The position numbers and the translations under genes are program-made. The notes beneath the pieces were generated by a model. That model did no database searches and had not been told where the DNA came from. It was given only the letters and a program-made list of their open reading frames with translations. 64,000 nt of DNA from DATBDN01 sp036269895 (GTDB lineage Bacteria > Actinomycetota > Thermoleophilia > Solirubrobacterales > Thermoleophilaceae). This document shows, piece after piece, positions 43,668-52,297 of this stretch. The stretch is taken from the NCBI GenBank assembly GCA_036269895.1, contig DATBDN010000024.1, positions 3,697 through 67,696 on the forward strand, read 5' to 3'. Numbering within the stretch: position 1 is the first letter of the stretch; the number at the start of each line of letters is the position of its first letter.

Positions 43668-44265
43668 CGGGGACCCCCAGCAGCTTCTCCAGCTGCGGGA
43701 GGGTCCCCGCCGACCCTCTGTGAAGGATGGCCTTCATCCCCACCGCCTCGGCGCCCGCGCAGTTCTCGCGCAGGTCGTCGACGAAGACGCACACCTCGGG
43801 TGCGACGCCGATCCGCTCCGCCGCGAGCCGGAAGATCTCGGGCTGCGGCTTGTGCAGCCCCACCTCACCCGAGATCACGACGGCGTCGAACAACTCCTGG
43901 AGCAGCGCGGGGTCGTAGGCGAGCCCCTCGCCCCACGAGTTCGACACAAGGCCGGTCTTGATGCCCGCCCCGCGGGCACGGCGCACCGCCGCGACCATCG
44001 CCTCGTCGGGCCCGACGCCGCCGAACAGCCGCTCGACCAGGTTGTCCGGGCTCACGCCGAGCAGCGGAGCGAACTCGGACGCGAACTGCTCGGCCGTCAG
44101 CTCACCCTTCTCCAGCCGCCGCAGCAGGGCCAGCCCTTCGCCGCGCTCCCGGAACATGTTCTTTACCGAGTCCTCGGGCAGTCCCTCGGCGCGACAGAAC
44201 GCCTTGAACGAGTCGAACACGTTCGTCGTCAGGACGCCACCGAAGTCGATCAGCAGCCCTTTCAC
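43639..44265 (-). CDS. HAD-superfamily hydrolase
   Basis: A 208-residue phosphatase-like protein of HAD subfamily IA. Motif I is LLIDFGGVLTT (nucleophile position normally DxDGTL; here D-F-G, as in ACAD10/epoxide-hydrolase-N-type HADs). Motif II is GLVSNSW, motif III HKPQPEIF and motif IV CVFVDDLRENC. The GTG start overlaps the stop of the phosphotransferase gene. This HAD plus APH-like kinase pairing mirrors the domain fusion seen in ACAD10/11-type proteins and suggests a shared pathway, perhaps hydroxyacyl-CoA handling. Confidence 0.85.
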   Translation of the reverse strand: MKGLLIDFGGVLTTNVFDSFKAFCRAEGLPEDSVKNMFRERGEGLALLRRLEKGELTAEQFASEFAPLLGVSPDNLVERLFGGVGPDEAMVAAVRRARGAGIKTGLVSNSWGEGLAYDPALLQELFDAVVISGEVGLHKPQPEIFRLAAERIGVAPEVCVFVDDLRENCAGAEAVGMKAILHRGSAGTLPQLEKLLGVPVTDVEAQRT

Positions 44266-45329
44266 GACTGGGTGATCCGCTTCGCGGCCCCGGCCAGCTG
44301 GGGCACGCTTTCGCCGAATGCCTTCAGGTAAGGGTCGTCGGAGGCCCCGAGCATCGCCCGCTTGTAGTTGCCCTCCATGAAGACGGTCGCCTTCCAGATC
44401 GCGAGCGCCTGGTACCACTTCAGATCGCTCAGCGAACGCCCGCTCTGTTCGGCGTAGCGCTCCACCAGCTCGTCGCGGTCGGGGAAGCCCTCCGCGTGCG
44501 TCACGGTCGTGAGGTCGAAGGTCGTTTCGAAGCCCTCGTTCGGGCGCGACCAAGTGGCCGTCATATAGCCGAGGTCGGCGAGGGGATCGCCCAGCGTGGC
44601 CATCTCCCAGTCGAAGATCGCCTTCAGGCGCGCCGGCGCCTCGACCTCGAACATCGTGTTCCCCAACCGATAGTCGCCGTGAACGATTGTCGTCTGCGGG
44701 GTGTCAGGCAGGTTCACCTGCAGCCACTCGCCAACCTCCTGGACCGCCGGCAGCTCGCGCGTCTTGCTGAATTCCCACAGTCCCATGAAGCGCTTGACCT
44801 GGCGCTCGAGATAGCCGCTGTGCTTCGCGAACGTATCGAGTCCGCAAGCGTGCCAGTCGACCGCGTGGACCTGGACGAGCGCGTCGACGAGCTCGAACGC
44901 CGTGCGCCGGCGCTCGGCCGGGTTGTCGAGCTCGTCCGGCATCTCCGTCGTGATCACGTGGCCCTCGAGGAACGGCATGACGTAGAACGGGGCGCCGATC
45001 ACTGACTCGTCCTCGCATACCGCGAGCACGTCGGCGGTGGGCACATCAGTCGCCTGAAGCGCTTGGAGCAGGCGCGATTCGCGCAGCACGTCGTTGGCCG
45101 ACGGCGGGACCGGTGGCCGCGGTGGGCGGCGCAAGACGAAGCGGTCGTCGTCGCGCCGGATCAGGTAAGTGACGTTCGAATGACCCTCACCGATCGGCTC
45201 AGCCTCGATGTCCCCGGCGCCGAGGTCGTGGTGGTCGAGGAACTCCTGCAGCGGCTCGCGGACGATCAGCGGGGGCCGCTCCTGAGCCTCGGCCTCGGCG
45301 GTGGTCTCTACGACGTCAAGGGTCGACAC
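44262..45329 (-). CDS. APH-like phosphotransferase (ACAD10/11-type)
   Basis: This 355-residue kinase-fold protein has GEGHSNVTYLIRR (nucleotide loop), FVLRRPPRP, the catalytic loop IVHGDYRLGNTMF and metal-binding IFDWEMATLGDPLADLGY. Such proteins are usually annotated as aminoglycoside phosphotransferase-like. The RPPRPP and DWEMATLGDP version is the one associated with acyl-CoA dehydrogenases, so it probably phosphorylates a hydroxyacyl substrate rather than an antibiotic. It is coupled to the HAD gene. Confidence 0.85.
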   Translation of the reverse strand: MSTLDVVETTAEAEAQERPPLIVREPLQEFLDHHDLGAGDIEAEPIGEGHSNVTYLIRRDDDRFVLRRPPRPPVPPSANDVLRESRLLQALQATDVPTADVLAVCEDESVIGAPFYVMPFLEGHVITTEMPDELDNPAERRRTAFELVDALVQVHAVDWHACGLDTFAKHSGYLERQVKRFMGLWEFSKTRELPAVQEVGEWLQVNLPDTPQTTIVHGDYRLGNTMFEVEAPARLKAIFDWEMATLGDPLADLGYMTATWSRPNEGFETTFDLTTVTHAEGFPDRDELVERYAEQSGRSLSDLKWYQALAIWKATVFMEGNYKRAMLGASDDPYLKAFGESVPQLAGAAKRITQS

Positions 45330-45463
45330 GGCGCGGAATCCTTGCAGGGTTTCGGGCCTTGAATGAATTCCTTACATCGGTTCGGGCGACTTTCGGGCGT
45401 AAACGGACCAAGTAAGTACGGGCTGCCGTTGTAGTAACGCGCAACGAGCGCAAGCATCGAGTC

Positions 45464-47224
45464 ATGGCCCATGATCGAGATCAGAACCGTCGTAACCACG
45501 ACTCGTTCACGCTGATCGTTTCGATCGCCATCGCGCTCACCTTCCTTCTGGGATTCGCATATGCCACGACCGCACAAGCGGATGCGCCGGTGATCGCCGC
45601 TGCCGGCGACATCGCCTGCGACCCGGCGAACTCCAGCTTCAACAACAGCTCCTCGAGCTGCCGCGCGATGTACACGTCCAACCTGCTCGTGAACGCCGGC
45701 CTTGCCGCCGTGCTGCCACTCGGCGACAACCAGTACTACTGCGGCGGCTACAACGCCTTCACGGGCTCGTACAGCCAGAGCTGGGGCCGCGTCAAGTCGA
45801 TCACCCACCCGTCGGTCGGCAACCACGAGTACCTCACGAACGGGGGCAGCAGCCCGTCTCAGGCGACCGGCTGTGATTCGACGAACACCAACGCCAACGG
45901 CTACTTCAAGTACTTCGGCTCCGCGGCGGGCGCCCAAGGCCAGGGCTACTACAGCTACGACGTCGACACCTGGCACCTGATCGCGCTCAACAGCAACTGC
46001 AGCAGTGCCGGCGGCTGCAGCGCTACCTCGGCGCAGGGAAAGTGGCTCCAGGCTGACCTCGCGGCGCATCCGAACCAGTGCGTGCTGGCCTACTGGCATA
46101 TCCCGCTGTTCAGCTCGGGCGGCAGGGCCAACAACAACTCGCGCCCGCTCTGGGACCTGCTCTATGCCGCGAAGGCCGATGTCGTGCTGAGCGCGCACGA
46201 CCACACCTACGAGCGCTTCGCGCCACAGACCCCGGCCGGCGCCCTGGACCAGGCGAAGGGCATCCGCGAGTTCATCGTCGGGACCGGTGGCGCGAACCAC
46301 ACGTCACTCGCGGCGCGCGCGGCGAACAGCGAGATCTTCAACGACAACACGTTCGGCGTCCTCAAGATGACGCTGTACCCCGACCATTACACATGGCAGT
46401 TCGTCCCCGAGGCCGGAAAGACGTTCACGGACGCCGGGTCGCAGAACTGCCACTCGGGCGCCGCGACGACGCCGGACACGACGAAGCCGTCCGTGCCGGG
46501 GAACTTGACCGCGACGCCCATCTCCGGGAGCCAGGTGAACCTGTCCTGGAGCGCGAGCACGGACAACGTCGGCGTTGTCGGATACCACGTCTACCGCGGC
46601 ACCACGCAGATCGCGACCACCCCGAACACGACGTACTCCGACACCGGCCTGACGCCTAACACGGCCTATGACTACCACGTGACGGCGTACGACTTCGCGA
46701 CCAACGAATCCGACCCGTCGACGACCATCTCGGTGACAACGCTGGCGCCCAGCTCGGTGCTGACCTTCACCCCGCCGACAGCTGACAGCTACGGCGCCGC
46801 CGACACGCCCACGAAGGTGTTCGGCACTGCGACGCAGTTCATCACCGACAACAGCCCCGTCAAGCACCTGTTCTTGAAGTTCAACGTCGCGGGCGTCGGC
46901 GCGCGGCACGTCGTGTCGGCGAAGCTGCGCCTCTACTGCGTCAATCCGTCCGCCAAGGGCGGTGACTTCCACGGCAGCGACCCGATGTGGAACGAGTCGT
47001 CCCTTGCGTGGAACCTGCAGCCCACGATCCAGAGCACGATCGTCTCGTCGCTCGGCGCCGTCAGGAGCGGCCAGTGGTACGAAACCGACGTCACCCGGCT
47101 CGTGCTCGGTGACGGCACGGTGAGCATCGCCGCGACGTCGACGTCGACGGATGGGGCGTACTACTCCACGAAGGAGGGCGCGGCGGGGTTCGCACCCCAG
47201 CTCGTCGTAACCACTTCGGGTTAG
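45464..47224 (+). CDS. Secreted metallophosphoesterase with FnIII and C-terminal beta domain
   Basis: A 586-residue protein. A signal anchor/peptide (LIVSIAIALTFLLGFAYATTAQA, about 17-40) precedes a calcineurin-like phosphoesterase domain (about 44-330): AAAGDIACDP, LPLGDNQYY, VGNHEY, YWHIPLF and LSAHDHTYER give the metal ligands. A FnIII domain follows (about 345-430) and then a DNRLRE/CBM96-like domain (about 435-586), similar to the N-terminal part of the protein at 61175. It is an extracellular phosphatase of unknown substrate. The 134-nt upstream gap holds no clear signal. Confidence 0.87.
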   Translation: MAHDRDQNRRNHDSFTLIVSIAIALTFLLGFAYATTAQADAPVIAAAGDIACDPANSSFNNSSSSCRAMYTSNLLVNAGLAAVLPLGDNQYYCGGYNAFTGSYSQSWGRVKSITHPSVGNHEYLTNGGSSPSQATGCDSTNTNANGYFKYFGSAAGAQGQGYYSYDVDTWHLIALNSNCSSAGGCSATSAQGKWLQADLAAHPNQCVLAYWHIPLFSSGGRANNNSRPLWDLLYAAKADVVLSAHDHTYERFAPQTPAGALDQAKGIREFIVGTGGANHTSLAARAANSEIFNDNTFGVLKMTLYPDHYTWQFVPEAGKTFTDAGSQNCHSGAATTPDTTKPSVPGNLTATPISGSQVNLSWSASTDNVGVVGYHVYRGTTQIATTPNTTYSDTGLTPNTAYDYHVTAYDFATNESDPSTTISVTTLAPSSVLTFTPPTADSYGAADTPTKVFGTATQFITDNSPVKHLFLKFNVAGVGARHVVSAKLRLYCVNPSAKGGDFHGSDPMWNESSLAWNLQPTIQSTIVSSLGAVRSGQWYETDVTRLVLGDGTVSIAATSTSTDGAYYSTKEGAAGFAPQLVVTTSG

Positions 47225-47234
47225 CCCGTCCGTA

Positions 47235-47252
47235 CGTGGACAAGTGTCCACG
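47235..47252. promoter_or_regulatory. Perfect inverted repeat after the phosphoesterase gene
   Basis: CGTGGACA-AG-TGTCCACG, 8-bp arms, 11 nt after the stop codon. It could be a terminator stem (short loop makes this unlikely) or a protein-binding site. Confidence 0.4.
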
Positions 47253-47402
47253 GTAAGGAGTAGGCGCCGGGTGTCGTATGTCTGACGTGACCCCCGGCCC
47301 GGCCCTCACCCAGGCGGCTCACGCTGCCTGTCGCCCGTCATGGCGGTCAGCCGTGACGCATGTCACCAAGAGGCCAAAACATGGCTACCGCATTTGACAT
47401 GA

Positions 47403-47441
47403 AAATTGGGTCGAACGACCCATTGCCGTTCCCAATTTGGG
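47403..47441. promoter_or_regulatory. Nested inverted repeats upstream of the SARP gene
   Basis: TGGGTCG-AA-CGACCCA (47407-47422) and CCCAA-T-TTGGG (47431-47441) lie 80-115 nt before the regulator start. In addition AAATTGGG (47403-47410) pairs with CCCAATTT (47431-47438). The stretch is AT-rich for this genome. It may be an operator or leader for the PAS-SARP gene. Confidence 0.45.
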
Positions 47442-47521
47442 CGCTTACTTTCGAAGTGACGGTCTGACCTAGACACATGTACCTCTCCGCAAACCAATCG
47501 GCGTCGAGATCGGAGGGCAGG

Positions 47522-48733
47522 ATGCCCGCCCTCGATGTTCGATGGGCCTCGAACCGGCGGAGGCCGCAGTTGTTGACCGACGTCTTCGAACACTTCCCGT
47601 TCGGAATCATCGTGGTGGACCCGTCGCACGGCGTCATGGCATCGAACCGCGCGGCGCGCGAGCTCGTGACCATCCCGGCTGAGAACGGGCACGGGCCCGC
47701 GACGTGCTGCCAGATCTTCGGATGCGGGAGCGAGGGAAGCCCGCTGAGGGGTGCCTGCCTCACCGAGATCGCGCTTGCCTCGGGCGAGAAGACGCCGGAG
47801 GTCTTCCTCGAGCTGCCGTCGAAGCCGGGGCAACTGGTCGGAGTCACCGCAGCTTCGCTCTACGCGGACGGCTCGCACATCATCTTCCAGGTCCGCGCGG
47901 CAACCGCCGCGGATCGTTCCGCCTCGACCGAGGGCGATTGGCTCCAGCAGCCGCGGCTCAAAATCCAGACGCTCGGGCGGCTCCGTGTAACTACATGGAA
48001 TGGGGCGCTCGACGGCGAGTGGGTCGGGCAGCGCGCCGGCCAGCTCTTCAAGTTCCTCTTGACGGAGCGCCATCACTTCGTGCCGCTCGAGATGATCGCC
48101 GAGGCCGTCTGGCCGAACGCCAACAACCGCACCGGGAACACCGTCAGGCACTGCATGCACATCCTGCGCTCGAAGCTCGAACCGGACCCGACGCGTCGTG
48201 GCAGGTCGCCTTACATCCTGGCCAAGAATGGCGGCTACCGGCTGAACCCAGACTGCGTCTCAGTGGATGCCGACGACTTCGAGAAGATGCTCTCCGACGG
48301 CATGCGGGCCTTCGCGGGCGGCGACTCCACCACCGCCGTGACGCTCTTCGAAGCCGCCGTCGCGATGTACCACGGCGACTACCTGGCTGACGACCCGTAC
48401 TCGGAGTGGGCGTACGTCGAGCGCGAGCGCCTGCGCGATCTCGCGACGATCCCGCTGCGCGCCCTCGCGGAGCTGCGCTCGGACGAGCCAGAAGTCGCGC
48501 TTGGACACATGCAGCGCCTGGCCGAGATGGAGCCGTTCGACAACGAGATCCAGCGCCAGCTGCTGGTGATGCTCGTCAAGCAGGGACGGCGAAGCCGTGC
48601 CGTGCGCCTCTACCAGGCTTTCGAGATCCGCCTGCAGCGGGCGTTCAACGAGAAGCCGACCTTCAGCCTCTCGGACATCGTCAGCCCCCGGACACACGGG
48701 CCGCTGATGGGTGGCCTCGGGCCCGGCGCCTAG
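47522..48733 (+). CDS. PAS-SARP transcriptional regulator
   Basis: A 403-residue protein. Residues about 15-130 look like a PAS sensor (EHFPFGIIVVDPSHGVMASNRAARELV). A winged-helix DNA-binding domain follows (about 155-245; LKIQTLGRLRVTTWNG ... YILAKNGGYRLN), then a BTAD domain (about 255-385; DADDFEKMLSDGMRAFAGGD). This is the SARP/AfsR arrangement that activates biosynthetic clusters in actinobacteria. ATG 47522 has GGAGGG 5 nt away; ATG 47477 would add 15 residues. It lies at the head of the putative glycan locus. The sensed ligand is unknown. Confidence 0.85.
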   Translation: MPALDVRWASNRRRPQLLTDVFEHFPFGIIVVDPSHGVMASNRAARELVTIPAENGHGPATCCQIFGCGSEGSPLRGACLTEIALASGEKTPEVFLELPSKPGQLVGVTAASLYADGSHIIFQVRAATAADRSASTEGDWLQQPRLKIQTLGRLRVTTWNGALDGEWVGQRAGQLFKFLLTERHHFVPLEMIAEAVWPNANNRTGNTVRHCMHILRSKLEPDPTRRGRSPYILAKNGGYRLNPDCVSVDADDFEKMLSDGMRAFAGGDSTTAVTLFEAAVAMYHGDYLADDPYSEWAYVERERLRDLATIPLRALAELRSDEPEVALGHMQRLAEMEPFDNEIQRQLLVMLVKQGRRSRAVRLYQAFEIRLQRAFNEKPTFSLSDIVSPRTHGPLMGGLGPGA

Positions 48734-48801
48734 TCCGAACTCGATACTCCGACACCTGGCGACACGGCAGGACCGCACGGGCGCAGTCGTCTTTCTTGTT
48801 G

Positions 48802-49803
48802 ATGGTGAGCGCGACGGCCGTAGTGCTGTTGGGAAGTCCCACTCCACCCCTGCGCTGGCCGCTGCGGAAGACGCCGCCGGCGCTCGCACCGATCGCCAAC
48901 CGAGCGGTGCTGGCGCACCAGGTCGAAGCGCTGCAACGGCTCGGGTTCGAACGCGTCGCCGTCGCTGGCGACGAGGCGCAGGCCGAGCGCGTCCAAGGAG
49001 TGCTCGCCTCGGCAAACGTGGACCCGGAGAGCATCCTCTACCTGTCGCTTGGCGCGATCAGCGGGCGCATCCCGCTTGCGCCGGCAGCCAGCCTGCTGTC
49101 TGCCGATGCGCCGCTCGTGCTGCTGGAGTCCGCAGTTGTGCCTGGCCCCGATCTGGCGGAAGTCGTCGAGCAGGTACGTGGCGACCCGGCCCGGTCGGCT
49201 GTGGTCACGCTGCACACCGACGACGACATCGGCCCGAAGGTGCGCATGCTCGCAGCCGTCATCGGCCGGCCGGCACTCGTCGCGCTCGCTGAAGCCGACC
49301 CGTCGGCGGTGCTTTCGAGCGGCGGCATACGCGAAACGCTCCGGAGCGAGGGGCTGCGCCTGTTCGAATGGGCGCCGAGCCGCTCGTGGCTGAACATCGA
49401 GCGCGCCGAGAACCTGCTCGAGGCGAATCGGGCGCTGCTCGACGTGATCGCCTCCGGCGACCCGCGCGCGTTCGTGAAGCGAAACGACGTCCGGGGGCCG
49501 GTGATTCTGGACGACACGGCGACGCTCGACTACTCGACCGTCCGCGGCCCGGCCATCATCGGCGCCGGCGCATTCATCGCCGACAGCTACGTCGGCCCGT
49601 ACACGTCTATAGGGGAAGGGGTTGTGATCGAGGCGTCCGAAGTCGAGTCGTCGATCGTCGGCGCGAACGCGATCATCCGCGACCTCAGCGTGCGGTTGGA
49701 GGACAGCGTGATCGGCTCTGGCGCGGTCGTGACAAACGACCCGCACGTGCCGCACGCGCTCCGCGCGACGGTGGGCGAGGATGCCCGAATATCCCTCTCC
49801 TGA
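48802..49803 (+). CDS. Degenerate sugar nucleotidyltransferase with left-handed beta-helix
   Basis: A 333-residue protein. The N-terminal ~215 residues follow the nucleotidyltransferase fold, aligning as AVVLLGSPTPPLRWPLRKTP followed by PALAPIANRAVLAHQVEAL. The family motif GGxGTRL is replaced (GSPTPPL). From about 225 a hexapeptide-repeat helix follows (AIIGAGAFIADSYVGPYTSIGEGVVIEASEV). Glucose-1-phosphate thymidylyl- and mannose-1-phosphate guanylyltransferases share this plan. Loss of the signature questions catalysis; it may be regulatory or use another donor. The next gene starts inside its end. Confidence 0.7.
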   Translation: MVSATAVVLLGSPTPPLRWPLRKTPPALAPIANRAVLAHQVEALQRLGFERVAVAGDEAQAERVQGVLASANVDPESILYLSLGAISGRIPLAPAASLLSADAPLVLLESAVVPGPDLAEVVEQVRGDPARSAVVTLHTDDDIGPKVRMLAAVIGRPALVALAEADPSAVLSSGGIRETLRSEGLRLFEWAPSRSWLNIERAENLLEANRALLDVIASGDPRAFVKRNDVRGPVILDDTATLDYSTVRGPAIIGAGAFIADSYVGPYTSIGEGVVIEASEVESSIVGANAIIRDLSVRLEDSVIGSGAVVTNDPHVPHALRATVGEDARISLS

Positions 49804-50161
49804 GCAGGCAGATTTACGGTGCCGTTCACGTCGATCTTCCGTGCGAGAGATACAAACAACTGAGCTGCGGTTCCTGATCGAGCAGTTTATCGACGCGCAG
49901 GTCGACGGCGCCCGTCTCGCGAAGCGCGTGATGCTGCTGCAGGACCTTGCCGACGGGGCGCAGACGCTTGCGTGCGCGGCCTACGACGAAGCACTCGAGG
50001 ACGCGGGTAACGGCGATGCCGTCGATCGCGCGGTCATGACCGCGACCGCCGCAAGCCGCGCCAACGAGGACGAGCTGGACGCCACGATCGCGTGGAAGGA
50101 GCACCTCCAGAACACGAGCCAGCTCGTCGATGCGGCGCGCCGCGTGCTGGAGGCGATGTGA
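49781..50161 (+). CDS. Unknown helical protein
   Basis: Up to 126 residues; no family recognised. From about residue 20 it is helix-rich (TTELRFLIEQFIDAQVDGARLAKRVMLLQDLADGAQTLACAAYDEALED). ATG 49781 overlaps the previous gene by 23 nt; GTG 49841 would remove the less regular first 20 residues. Position between the nucleotidyltransferase-like gene and the isomerase gene is the main clue to a role. Confidence 0.5.
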   Translation: MPEYPSPEQADLRCRSRRSSVREIQTTELRFLIEQFIDAQVDGARLAKRVMLLQDLADGAQTLACAAYDEALEDAGNGDAVDRAVMTATAASRANEDELDATIAWKEHLQNTSQLVDAARRVLEAM

Positions 50162-50218
50162 AGCCGGCGGTCCCGCGGGTTCTCCGGGGAGTAAACGGCG
50201 GAGGCGGGTCAGATCCCA

Positions 50219-50234
50219 GTACGACCGGTCGTAC
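50219..50234. promoter_or_regulatory. 16-bp perfect palindrome before the isomerase gene
   Basis: GTACGACCGGTCGTAC is fully self-complementary and ends 13 nt before ATG 50248, a good place for a repressor dimer. If GTG 50158 were the true start it would lie inside the coding region. Confidence 0.5.
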
Positions 50235-50247
50235 TTCGACCGACACC

Positions 50248-51345
50248 ATGGCACCTGTCAAGACAGACAACCATTGGGGGGCGCTCAAGAGCCAACGCCT
50301 CTCCGAGGGAGTCCTCTCAGCCGCATCGATCAGCCAGATAGATCGGAGCGGAATGGTGGAGCTGGTCCTGGCCCAGGGCGGCCACTTGACCGACGCGCTG
50401 CGTCGTGTCGACATCGCCGACCTTGCGCATCAGGAGCTTCGGGGAGGACTCGTCGTCTGCGGGATGGGGGGGTCAGCCATTGGTGCGGACCTCGCCGGCG
50501 CCGTGCTCCTACGACGAGCACGGCGCCCGGTCCGGACCGTTCGTGAGTACTCCCTCGACTCATGGGTCGGCGACGACACGCTCGTCGTGTGCGCGAGCTA
50601 CTCGGGCAACACCGAGGAGACGCTCGCTTGTTACGCGCAGGCGCGCGAGCGCAACATTCCTCGCGTGGCGATCACGACCGGCGGCAAGCTCGGAGAGCTT
50701 GCGCGAGCCGATGGCGTCCCGATCATCTCGCTGCCAACCGGCATGCAGCCACGAGCGTCTGTTGTCTACATGCTTGTCAGTGTTCTCGCGTGCGCCGAAG
50801 CCTGTGGCGCTGCGCCGGACATCCGCTCCGAGATCGCGTTGGCGGCGGCCCCGCATGGGCGCCTCGCGCAAGAGCTTGGCCCGGAAGCTTCCGACACGTC
50901 CTTTGCGAAGGCGCTGGCGATGAGGCTGCATGGAACGGTGCCGGTCATCTACGGCGCCGGTGCCACCACGCCGATTGCCACGCGCTGGAAGGCGCAGTTG
51001 AACGAGAACCCCGGGGTGCACGCGTTTGCGTCGACCCTGCCCGAGGCAGATCACAACGAGCTCTGCGCGTGGGAAGGAAAGCCGCTTGCCCCGTTCTCTG
51101 CGGTCTTCCTCGGCGATCGCCTGCTCGACGCCCGGCTCCGCCGGCGGATGCAGCTCACCGCCCTGGCGGCGCGCGCGACCGCGGACGGCATCGAGTTCGT
51201 CGAAAGCCTTGGCGCTACACCGTTGGAACGTGTCTTGTCACTCGTGCTGATCGGCGACCTGGTCTCCGTATACCTGGCCGTCCTCGAGGACGTCGACCCA
51301 ACGCCGGTCGAGGCGATCGAACGGTTCAAGGCCGCGCTCGCCTGA
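50248..51345 (+). CDS. Bifunctional phosphoglucose/phosphomannose isomerase
   Basis: A 365-residue SIS-domain protein of the PGI/PMI family. It shows VCGMGGSAIGADLAGAVLL, CASYSGNTEETLACYAQA, ISLPTGMQPRASVVYML and a second SIS half with VIYGAGATTPIATRWKAQLNENPGV and LPEADHNELCAWEG. These enzymes interconvert fructose-6-P with glucose-6-P and mannose-6-P, so it can supply mannose phosphate. ATG 50248 is used; GTG 50158, overlapping the previous stop and preceded by GGAGG, would add 30 unstructured residues. Confidence 0.88.
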   Translation: MAPVKTDNHWGALKSQRLSEGVLSAASISQIDRSGMVELVLAQGGHLTDALRRVDIADLAHQELRGGLVVCGMGGSAIGADLAGAVLLRRARRPVRTVREYSLDSWVGDDTLVVCASYSGNTEETLACYAQARERNIPRVAITTGGKLGELARADGVPIISLPTGMQPRASVVYMLVSVLACAEACGAAPDIRSEIALAAAPHGRLAQELGPEASDTSFAKALAMRLHGTVPVIYGAGATTPIATRWKAQLNENPGVHAFASTLPEADHNELCAWEGKPLAPFSAVFLGDRLLDARLRRRMQLTALAARATADGIEFVESLGATPLERVLSLVLIGDLVSVYLAVLEDVDPTPVEAIERFKAALA

Positions 51346-51373
51346 GCCCTGCACGGCGGTTATCTACCTACTC

Positions 51374-51404
51374 GGACGCCGTCCGGGCGTCTTACGGACG
51401 CCGC
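51374..51404 (+). terminator. Hairpin cluster after the isomerase gene
   Basis: GACGCC-GTCCG-GGCGTC and overlapping GGCGTC/GGACGCC pairings form strong stems about 30-60 nt after the isomerase stop. No T-run follows; this is a probable transcript end before the ECF leader. Confidence 0.4.
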
Positions 51405-51529
51405 ATGCGGGCGATGTCCAGCCCGCCTGGTCCGAAATCCCGCCCGAGTAACAAGCTAGTAACACAAAGGGCATCGTCGGCGTAATGCCAAGCGCCGAGT
51501 ATCGCCCCCTCTGGCCCTTTCGGTGAGCT

Positions 51530-51587
51530 GGAGGGGGTAGATAAGTAGTCCGTCCCCTCCGGTTCACCGGCAAAACCCATGGAGGGG
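51530..51587 (+). promoter_or_regulatory. Switch-like leader of the ECF sigma gene
   Basis: Segment A GGAGGGG (51530-51536) and segment C GGAGGGG (51581-51587, the ribosome-binding site of the sigma gene) are identical. Segment B CCCCTCC (51554-51560) is complementary to both. A-B pairing leaves the ribosome-binding site free; B-C pairing hides it. A small hairpin CCGGT-TC-ACCGG (51559-51570) competes with B. The layout suggests translational control, perhaps thermosensing, ligand or protein binding. Confidence 0.55.
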
Positions 51588-51591
51588 AACA

Positions 51592-52266
51592 ATGGCGGTT
51601 AATCAGACGCGTCCTAGGAGCCGGCAGTCGGCGTCGGACGCAACCGGCATACCACCGCTGTTCGAGCACACTCGCTCGATCGTCGAAGACGACGAAGAGC
51701 GACGTCGCACCGCAGCTGCGGTGCAGAAGGTGCTCGACGGTGACCCGGAAGGTTTCACCTACCTGTACTCGCGCTACTCGGGTCCGGTCTACTCGTACGT
51801 CTGCAGCATCGTCCGGGACCGGGACGACGCGGCCGACGTCACGCAGCAGGTCTTCCTGAAGCTCATGACGGCGTTCCCGCAGTACGACGTCAAGCGGGCT
51901 CGCTTCGCGGCGTGGATCCTGCGAGTGGCGCGCAATGCAGCAATCGACTGGCTGCGCGAATCCCGCGCCGTCGTCGACTCGTCGGAGGGGATCGAGATCG
52001 CGCAGGAGGACGCGCCGACAAGGAGTGACCGCGAGGTGCTTCGCCACGCGCTGGCCGATCTCACCGACAACCAGCGCAAGGTGCTGTTCCTGTGCGAGCA
52101 CGTCGGCCTGCCGGCGGGCGAGGTGGGAGAGCGCCTCGGCAAGCGCGAGGCCGCGATCCACACGATGCATCACCGCGCGCGCATCGCAGCGCGTCGCAAG
52201 CTGCTCGAAATGGACGTGAAGCCGTCCACCGGACGTCCGGCGCGCCTCGTGCCGGAAGCCGCGTAA
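51592..52266 (+). CDS. ECF-type RNA polymerase sigma factor
   Basis: A 224-residue protein. A 40-residue N-terminal extension (acidic, EDDEERRRTAAAVQ) precedes region 2 (VLDGDPEGFTYLYSRYSGPVYSY ... DAADVTQQVFLKLMTAFPQY ... AWILRVARNAAIDWLR) and region 4 (ALADLTDNQRKVLFLCEHVGLPAGEVGERLGKREAAIHTMHHRAR). No anti-sigma gene is adjacent. GGAGGGG gives a strong ribosome-binding site within a switch-like leader. It stands before the LuxR-type regulator and glycosyltransferase genes, so it may transcribe this locus. Confidence 0.9.
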   Translation: MAVNQTRPRSRQSASDATGIPPLFEHTRSIVEDDEERRRTAAAVQKVLDGDPEGFTYLYSRYSGPVYSYVCSIVRDRDDAADVTQQVFLKLMTAFPQYDVKRARFAAWILRVARNAAIDWLRESRAVVDSSEGIEIAQEDAPTRSDREVLRHALADLTDNQRKVLFLCEHVGLPAGEVGERLGKREAAIHTMHHRARIAARRKLLEMDVKPSTGRPARLVPEAA

Positions 52267-52297
52267 GACACGCGTCGCACACGCCGTAGTTGTCAAC

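Noticed and set aside
44262..45329. Aminoglycoside resistance phosphotransferase
   Set aside because: The fold is APH-like, but the motif version and coupling to a HAD hydrolase match the ACAD10/11-associated group, not resistance enzymes.
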